64,000 bases of DNA, taken from the NCBI RefSeq assembly GCF_001886815.1, contig NZ_CP018099.1:3780501-3844500 (forward strand). The letters are read 5' to 3'. The notes under the pieces were generated by a model that was not told the origin of the DNA, ran no database searches, and saw nothing but the letters and a program-made list of their open reading frames with translations. This stretch comes from Caldithrix abyssi DSM 13497 (GTDB lineage Bacteria; Calditrichota; Calditrichia; Calditrichales; Calditrichaceae). This document shows positions 59,545 through 64,000 of this stretch, piece after piece. A program made the position numbers and the translations under genes. How positions within the stretch are numbered: the first letter of the stretch is position 1; each line of letters begins with the position of its first letter.

Positions 59545-61431
59545 CTTGAGTTTGACAGTTGTATGGAACATAATTCCTTTATTATTATTAAGTTAGTTTA
59601 ATTTCATTTTCGTTAAGTTGTCACTACAAAGATAAAAGCGTTGGCTTGCTGCTGCCTATCTCCTGAAATATTTCCAATTGTTCGCCATGCACTCTGGATA
59701 ATCCTTTACGACGTCTCCCTTCATTTTCCCATTCTACAACCACGACTCGACGCAGGCTCTCCATAGCACGCTGCCAACTTAATTTTATGCCACTCAAACG
59801 CTTCTCAAACAATACCGCCATCTGGAATGCAAGAAAACATACCATCACATGAGCCCTGATACGCTTCTCTGTCCAATGAAAATTGGGACGTAAATTCAAA
59901 CTATGCTTTAATTCGTAAAAACCATGCTCCACATATTTTAAATCTTTATAGCGCGCTATGAGTTCTGATTTACTCAGGTCATGAGCATTGCTTATCACTA
60001 TAAACCAACCGTCGCTCTTTTCTTCTTCTGATAATACCTCATCTTGCTTATGAATCTCTATCGTATCTTCTGTTAATTCAACATTAAAGAAACGACTTAA
60101 ACGTTTTCTTGATAATACACTCTTTATTTGATGATATTTATCTTCTGTGTTTATTTCCTTTTTCTTAATCTCTTCTGACAGCTCTAAAAATTCATTAATA
60201 CGATTGATGCGATTTTTATAGCGCTTTAATGCCGTGGCGGCATTGTAACTGGCCACATAACGAAGTTTTATCTTTTCCTTTTTACCATCTTTTGACTTGA
60301 TTTCACGCTCCGTTAGGCGCTCATAGATCGTCTCACCAGTCGCCTCTTTATGCGCATTGGCTTCTTTTATAACCGATTTGGCATCCTTGCTCTGACGAAC
60401 ACTCTCTCCAAGAATAAACTCATAACCTTGTTGGATTAAATGCCAGAGATTGTCATTGCTTAATAAACCTTTGTCTGCCACCAGCTGGATATCTTTTACC
60501 TTAAATCGCCTGCGAATATCATTGAGCATCTCTTGCAAGGTAGAGCGATCAGCCTTATTGCCAGGGAAGACGTAATGGGCTATAGGAATACCATCTCCGG
60601 TCATCACCACGCCAATTACGATCTGTTCTCTATCTCCGCGGTGGTCACGACTATAACCAAACTGACGAATATCGCCTTCTACCAATGAGTTTTCGGCTTC
60701 AAAGTAGCTTGATGTTAAATCATAAAAACAAACCTTTAGATCCTGATTAAACAGATCTAGTAAACGATTAGCAAGTTGGGTTTCAATCTTTTCCTTATGA
60801 GCTATTAGAAAATCCATCGCTCTTAAAAGATACTCATAACGAATGTCGTCTTTGTTGATACCCGGAATATAAACGGTTTCTAACCAGGTGAGTAGTTTTA
60901 GTTTGGAAGAAGGATCATCCAGGCGGTTAAATATCAGACTTTTTAAATGAGCTTCAAGATCAAACTTTATTCCGCTTTTTTCCTTTTGCCTGGCAATAAT
61001 CTGGCTCATTTTAAGCTCTTTCCATAAATGGACAAGCGCCCAGATTTGACCGAAGGCCTTGACATTATCAATATTGCTATCTAAGTCCTGTAAAGTTAAC
61101 CCCTTAGCCCTTAAAAGTCCGTTGATAAGCGTGTCTACGTCTTTTTTGATGAATTTGTCGGTAGGGCCTAAATGCAGCAAGATTCGATGGCGTACTTTTC
61201 CATTTGAGTCTCTGTAGGACTCAGCGATTTGTAAAGTCTCATGGACTTTGTTATTTCTTTTGGATCGACTTACCTTAACAAACATAGAATGAATATAATA
61301 ATAAAACGATTTGATAGCTAATAAAAAAAGCACGCCTGCATAGACTACATAGAAATTGAAACAGAGAAACTTAATTATATGTTTTTTTTGATTTGGCTTT
61401 GAAAAATTTGGCGTTAACTGTCAAACTGGGG
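59545..61431. mobile_element. intact IS1634-family insertion sequence with 6-bp target duplication
   Basis: 1887 bp. Terminal inverted repeats: left CTTGAGTTTGACAGTT (59545-59560), right end complement CCCCAGTTTGACAGTT (61431-61416), 12 of 16 consecutive bases identical. Flanked by direct repeats TTAGAA at 59539-59544 and 61432-61437, matching the 5-6-bp duplication of the family. Carries one transposase gene on the minus strand. The uninterrupted target reads TTAGAATACGTCC, the conserved end of the local dispersed repeat. Confidence 0.88.
59624..61285 (-). CDS. IS1634-family (IS4 superfamily) DDE transposase
   Basis: 553 residues from ATG 61285 (MFVKVSRSKRNNKVHETL). Family pattern: N-terminal SYRDSNGKVRHRILLHLG, then first Asp in VCFYDLTSSYFE, GIPIAHYVFPGNKAD, second Asp in IQLVADKGLLSNDN, and the C-terminal Y-(2)-R/E region DLKYVEHGFYELKHSLNLRPNFHWTEKRIRAHV with the third acidic residue. 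Appears uninterrupted and probably active. AT-rich relative to housekeeping genes. Confidence 0.95.
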   Translation of the reverse strand: MFVKVSRSKRNNKVHETLQIAESYRDSNGKVRHRILLHLGPTDKFIKKDVDTLINGLLRAKGLTLQDLDSNIDNVKAFGQIWALVHLWKELKMSQIIARQKEKSGIKFDLEAHLKSLIFNRLDDPSSKLKLLTWLETVYIPGINKDDIRYEYLLRAMDFLIAHKEKIETQLANRLLDLFNQDLKVCFYDLTSSYFEAENSLVEGDIRQFGYSRDHRGDREQIVIGVVMTGDGIPIAHYVFPGNKADRSTLQEMLNDIRRRFKVKDIQLVADKGLLSNDNLWHLIQQGYEFILGESVRQSKDAKSVIKEANAHKEATGETIYERLTEREIKSKDGKKEKIKLRYVASYNAATALKRYKNRINRINEFLELSEEIKKKEINTEDKYHQIKSVLSRKRLSRFFNVELTEDTIEIHKQDEVLSEEEKSDGWFIVISNAHDLSKSELIARYKDLKYVEHGFYELKHSLNLRPNFHWTEKRIRAHVMVCFLAFQMAVLFEKRLSGIKLSWQRAMESLRRVVVVEWENEGRRRKGLSRVHGEQLEIFQEIGSSKPTLLSL

Positions 61432-61437
61432 TTAGAA

Positions 61438-61955
61438 TACGTCCTTCAAAAGATCATTCTCGCCAGGGCGGAAGCGAAAATTTTTGCGCCGCCGGGGTGG
61501 CTGATTAGTTGAATGGTTGAATGGTTAATTAGTTGAATGGTTGAATGGTTGATTGTTCGCCGGTGTTGCACTGCTCTTCCCGCTTTTGCTAAAAATAGCC
61601 AGCGCAGAAATCACTTACACCATTGGAAATAACTCCTAACGCTCAATTTCCCCTCACCCTGACTTTTATTCTGGGAGAGGGGATGATGAGGGTAATTGAA
61701 ACTATTTTTAATTTTTAACATTCTTTGCGACCTTTGTGATTTCTCTGTGATCTCTGTGCTTGCTTAAATTCCTGTAGGAATGTTTTTATGCTGCACTTCA
61801 ATTAAAAATTATCACGCGGAGCGGGAGGCTGTGCCCGAATAGTATAGTGCCGGTTTGCTTGGCTTTCGTCTTAAATGTTTAATCTTTTCCTGCGATGATT
61901 GGCGTAATCTGCAAGAAAATGACTCTGCGCGCGTTGCGGGTGATTTTGGTTGCGG
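61438..61955 (+). repeat. dispersed approximately 0.5-kb repeat, most complete copy
   Basis: Order: TACGTCCTTCAAAAGATC end; CGCCAGGGCGGAAGCG; GCGCCGCCGGGGTGG; about eight GGTTGAAT-type octamers; CACTTACACCATTGGAAATA; CCCTCACCCTGACTTTTATT; TGAAACTATTTTTAATTTTT; AAATTCCTGTAGGAATGTTT; one 31-bp unit; GATGATTGGCGTAATCTGCA; GCGCGCGTTGCGG. Starts where the IS1634 target duplication lies. Nothing coding. Confidence 0.8.
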
Positions 61956-62221
61956 CTTTTGCTGCCCTGGTAAGTACTTCCAGCACTCATCAACGTGTTC
62001 GCTTTTCTGGCGTTTTAGTAAAGCCAAATCGTCCTTTCCAATATCTGAGAATATTGTGAATTTTATTTCAAGAATTGGGAAAGAAAATTTATTTAATATC
62101 TGTCCAAAATAGACGAGAAAAAGTATAAGTAATTGTTTTTTTATAGCACACAAAAAGTTTGGGAAATTTGGCACAATATTTGTGTTATAATTTACAGGGA
62201 CTAAAACTATGAGGAAGGACT
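61956..62221. promoter_or_regulatory. upstream region of the hydrogenase operon
   Basis: TATAAT on the plus strand at 62186-62191, 30 bases before the start of the beta subunit, in an AT-rich stretch; no good -35 is seen. A GAGGAAGGAC ribosome binding site lies five bases before ATG 62222. Confidence 0.45.
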
Positions 62222-63280
62222 ATGAACGTTCAGAAACTTGCGTCTTTAAATCGATACTTTTTCGATCAGGAAACGATGAATCGTTTCATTGCCTTTTTAA
62301 TGCAAAAGGCTAAAGTAATTGCTCCGCACAAAAAAGGTGAAAAATCTTTTGCCTTTCAGGAAGTAAAAGACCCTGAGCAGGTTGTGCTTTCCTATTCACG
62401 CACCATGCACCCTTTAAAAAAATATTTTCTTCCGCCGATTGAAACGTTGCTGGAATTCGATCTCAAAGAAAATGAAATAAAAAAACCCGAAATTCCAATC
62501 GAAGACCGCTTTTTCTTCGGGGTGCATTCTTACGACATGAAAGCCATCCTGCTACTGGATCACAGCTTTAAAACGGGACATCCCGAGGCTAACTATTTGC
62601 AACGCCGTGAAAGATCCTTTTTCATTGGCGTTTCGTACCAACCGGATGAACACCATTTCGCTGAAGACCTGGGGATCGATCCTTATGACGTTTCCGGTTT
62701 TTCTATTTTCTTAGATCCCGTTGAAAAGGGATACATGGTTTTTGAAGTGGATGAAATTGGCAAACGTTTATTAAATGAGTTCGACGCGGGACTTCCCTTA
62801 ACCACGCCGTTAGAATATGAAGAAAAAGAACACCGCGCGCGGCTCAAAATGCATCACAACCGCCTGCCGCAAATCTTTGAACACGTCTATCATTCAAAAG
62901 TATGGAACGAAGTCGCCAAACGCTGCGTGGGCTGCGGGACATGCAATTTACTGTGCGCCACCTGCTACTGCTTTGATGTGGTAGATGAAGTAGAGCTGGA
63001 TATGACCAGCGGTAAGCGTTATCGTTACTGGGATGGCTGCATGCTCAATCCATTTGCGGAGGTAGCAGGAGGAGAGAATTTCCGTCCCACGCTGGATTCG
63101 CGCACACGGCACCGCCTGTACCGAAAATTTAAATATCAAACCGACCAGACCGGCGAGCTGCATTGCGTGGGTTGCGGACGCTGTTCAAAATTCTGCCCTG
63201 CAGGCATCAGCATGATCGAAGTTATTAACCAGCTAATTGACGATTACAATAAACAACAGCAGGCTGTTAGTTTAGTTTAA
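62222..63280 (+). CDS. hydB: group 3b NiFe hydrogenase (sulfhydrogenase) beta subunit, Fe-S protein
   Basis: 352 residues. Like archaeal sulfhydrogenase HydB and AsrA of anaerobic sulfite reductase: an N-terminal domain with FFFGVHSYDMKAILLLD, then two ferredoxin-like clusters, CVGCGTCNLLCATCYCFDV (about 240-258) and CVGCGRCSKFCPAGISM (about 320-336). Transfers electrons between the hydrogenase module and the FAD/NAD(P)H diaphorase subunit. The diaphorase follows after 15 bases. In Caldithrix-like anaerobes it would couple H2 to NAD(P)H or polysulfide; direction cannot be read. Confidence 0.9.
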   Translation: MNVQKLASLNRYFFDQETMNRFIAFLMQKAKVIAPHKKGEKSFAFQEVKDPEQVVLSYSRTMHPLKKYFLPPIETLLEFDLKENEIKKPEIPIEDRFFFGVHSYDMKAILLLDHSFKTGHPEANYLQRRERSFFIGVSYQPDEHHFAEDLGIDPYDVSGFSIFLDPVEKGYMVFEVDEIGKRLLNEFDAGLPLTTPLEYEEKEHRARLKMHHNRLPQIFEHVYHSKVWNEVAKRCVGCGTCNLLCATCYCFDVVDEVELDMTSGKRYRYWDGCMLNPFAEVAGGENFRPTLDSRTRHRLYRKFKYQTDQTGELHCVGCGRCSKFCPAGISMIEVINQLIDDYNKQQQAVSLV

Positions 63281-63295
63281 AAAAAGGGATAGCCT

Positions 63296-64000
63296 ATGGA
63301 TACTTTAACGGTTGAAAAGAAAGAATTGTACATACCGGTAATGGCCACGATCGATAAAGTGGAAACATTAACCGCCACAGAAAAGCGATTTCATATTTTA
63401 CTGCCAAACGGCGAAGAGTTAAATCATAAACCCGGTCAGTTCGTACAGGTTTCTATTTTTGGTTTTGGAGAAGCGCCCATCTCAATCAGTTCTTCTCCTA
63501 CGCGCAAACCGGGGTTCGAGCTGACGGTGCGCCGCACCGGACGCTTAACGGAAAAAATGCACGCCCTGCAACCGGGTTCGCAGATTGGAATTCGCGGGCC
63601 GTTTGGTAATGGATTTGATATTGAAAAATTCAAAGACAAAGATGTGCTGTTTGTTGCCGGCGGCATTGGACTGGCGCCTTTAAAATCTTTGATCGAATAC
63701 ACGCTGGATGAGCGGGATCAATTCAACAGAGTAATCATTCTTTACGGCACCAGGAATCCTTCCGAAATCTTATATCCGGAGGAGATCGCGGAATGGCAGG
63801 CAAGAGAGGATGTGGAGTTTTACATGACGGTCGATCGCGCCGATGAGACATGGAAAGGCAATGTGGGCGTGATTACTACCTTGATTCCTCCTTTAAAACT
63901 GGACGTGCAAAACACCATTGCCGCCATTGTGGGGCCTCCTGTGATGTACAAATTCGTGGTGATGGCGTTAAAGGCCAAACGTCTGCCCGACGCCAACATG
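63296..64000 (+). CDS. hydG: group 3b NiFe hydrogenase gamma (FAD/NAD(P)-binding diaphorase) subunit, 3' end off window
   Basis: 235 codons from ATG 63296 to the right edge. Ferredoxin-NADP reductase-like fold: KPGQFVQVSIFGFGEAPISISSSP (FAD, R-x-x-S-like region), then PGSQIGIRGPFGNGF, NAD(P) motif VLFVAGGIGLAPLKSLI (about 122-138) and AIVGPPVMYKFVVMALK. The C-terminal [2Fe-2S] Cys motif expected for HydG lies beyond the window, as should the small (delta) and large (alpha) subunits. AAGGGAT is upstream of the start. Confidence 0.92.
   Translation, partial: MDTLTVEKKELYIPVMATIDKVETLTATEKRFHILLPNGEELNHKPGQFVQVSIFGFGEAPISISSSPTRKPGFELTVRRTGRLTEKMHALQPGSQIGIRGPFGNGFDIEKFKDKDVLFVAGGIGLAPLKSLIEYTLDERDQFNRVIILYGTRNPSEILYPEEIAEWQAREDVEFYMTVDRADETWKGNVGVITTLIPPLKLDVQNTIAAIVGPPVMYKFVVMALKAKRLPDANM

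Overview
The window reads like chromosome from a thermophilic, Gram-negative, Bacteroidota-like bacterium of the Calditrichota (Caldithrix-like). The pointers are a secreted LVIVD-repeat protein ending in a type IX secretion sorting domain with an NYPNPFNP start, TonB-type and small outer-membrane beta-barrels, a group 3b (sulfhydrogenase-type) NiFe hydrogenase locus, and intergenic space full of dispersed repeats. The taxonomic call is inference from protein signatures; no rRNA lies in the window.

Layout. 1-12.3 kb (minus): a purine operon in transcription order guaB, purA, purM, purL, a class I amidotransferase, purQ, purH, a small four-helix-bundle gene, and a PurC-PurE fusion cut by the left edge. 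12.6-13.2 kb: a degenerate MobA-like protein. 13.5-16.1 kb (minus): a four-gene operon with the architecture of copper-buffering RiPPs (bufferin/HvfA type): a Cys-rich precursor with EGKCG motifs, a DUF692 iron oxidase, a DUF2063 partner and a DoxX membrane protein, with a perfect terminator hairpin between precursor and enzymes. 17-23.7 kb: an acidic orphan protein, two convergent two-component systems and a spondin-domain lipoprotein. 23.9-26.6 kb: peptidase T, a DUF971 protein, tRNA-Thr(CGU), a Uma2-type protein. 26.9-39 kb (minus): a nine-gene branched-chain amino acid operon ilvD-ilvB-ilvN-ilvC-leuB-leuA-leuC-leuD-cimA. It is preceded by a strong promoter and an unannotated 53-residue leader peptide extremely rich in Leu/Ile codons, lying in mutually exclusive RNA stems. 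With cimA present and no ilvA in view, isoleucine is probably made from pyruvate by the citramalate route.

39-46 kb: a small Cys-rich protein, a MATE exporter, an orphan, a GIY-YIG nuclease gene sitting exactly between two arrays of a 92-bp double-hairpin repeat, then a phosphohexomutase and a deoxyribose-phosphate aldolase with a microcompartment-like N-terminal tail. 46.9-53.8 kb: two paralogous outer-membrane proteins, a self-contained Xre regulator/membrane/outer-membrane operon, an atypical uracil-DNA glycosylase and a TonB-type receptor. 54-62 kb: an IS110-family element beside a large nested palindrome, an intact IS1634-family element with a 6-bp target duplication, the LVIVD-repeat protein, and several copies of a dispersed repeat of about 0.5 kb. 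62.2 kb to the right edge: beta and gamma (diaphorase) subunits of the group 3b hydrogenase.

The most interesting items are the bufferin-type RiPP operon, the GIY-YIG gene with its hairpin arrays, and the ilv leader peptide.
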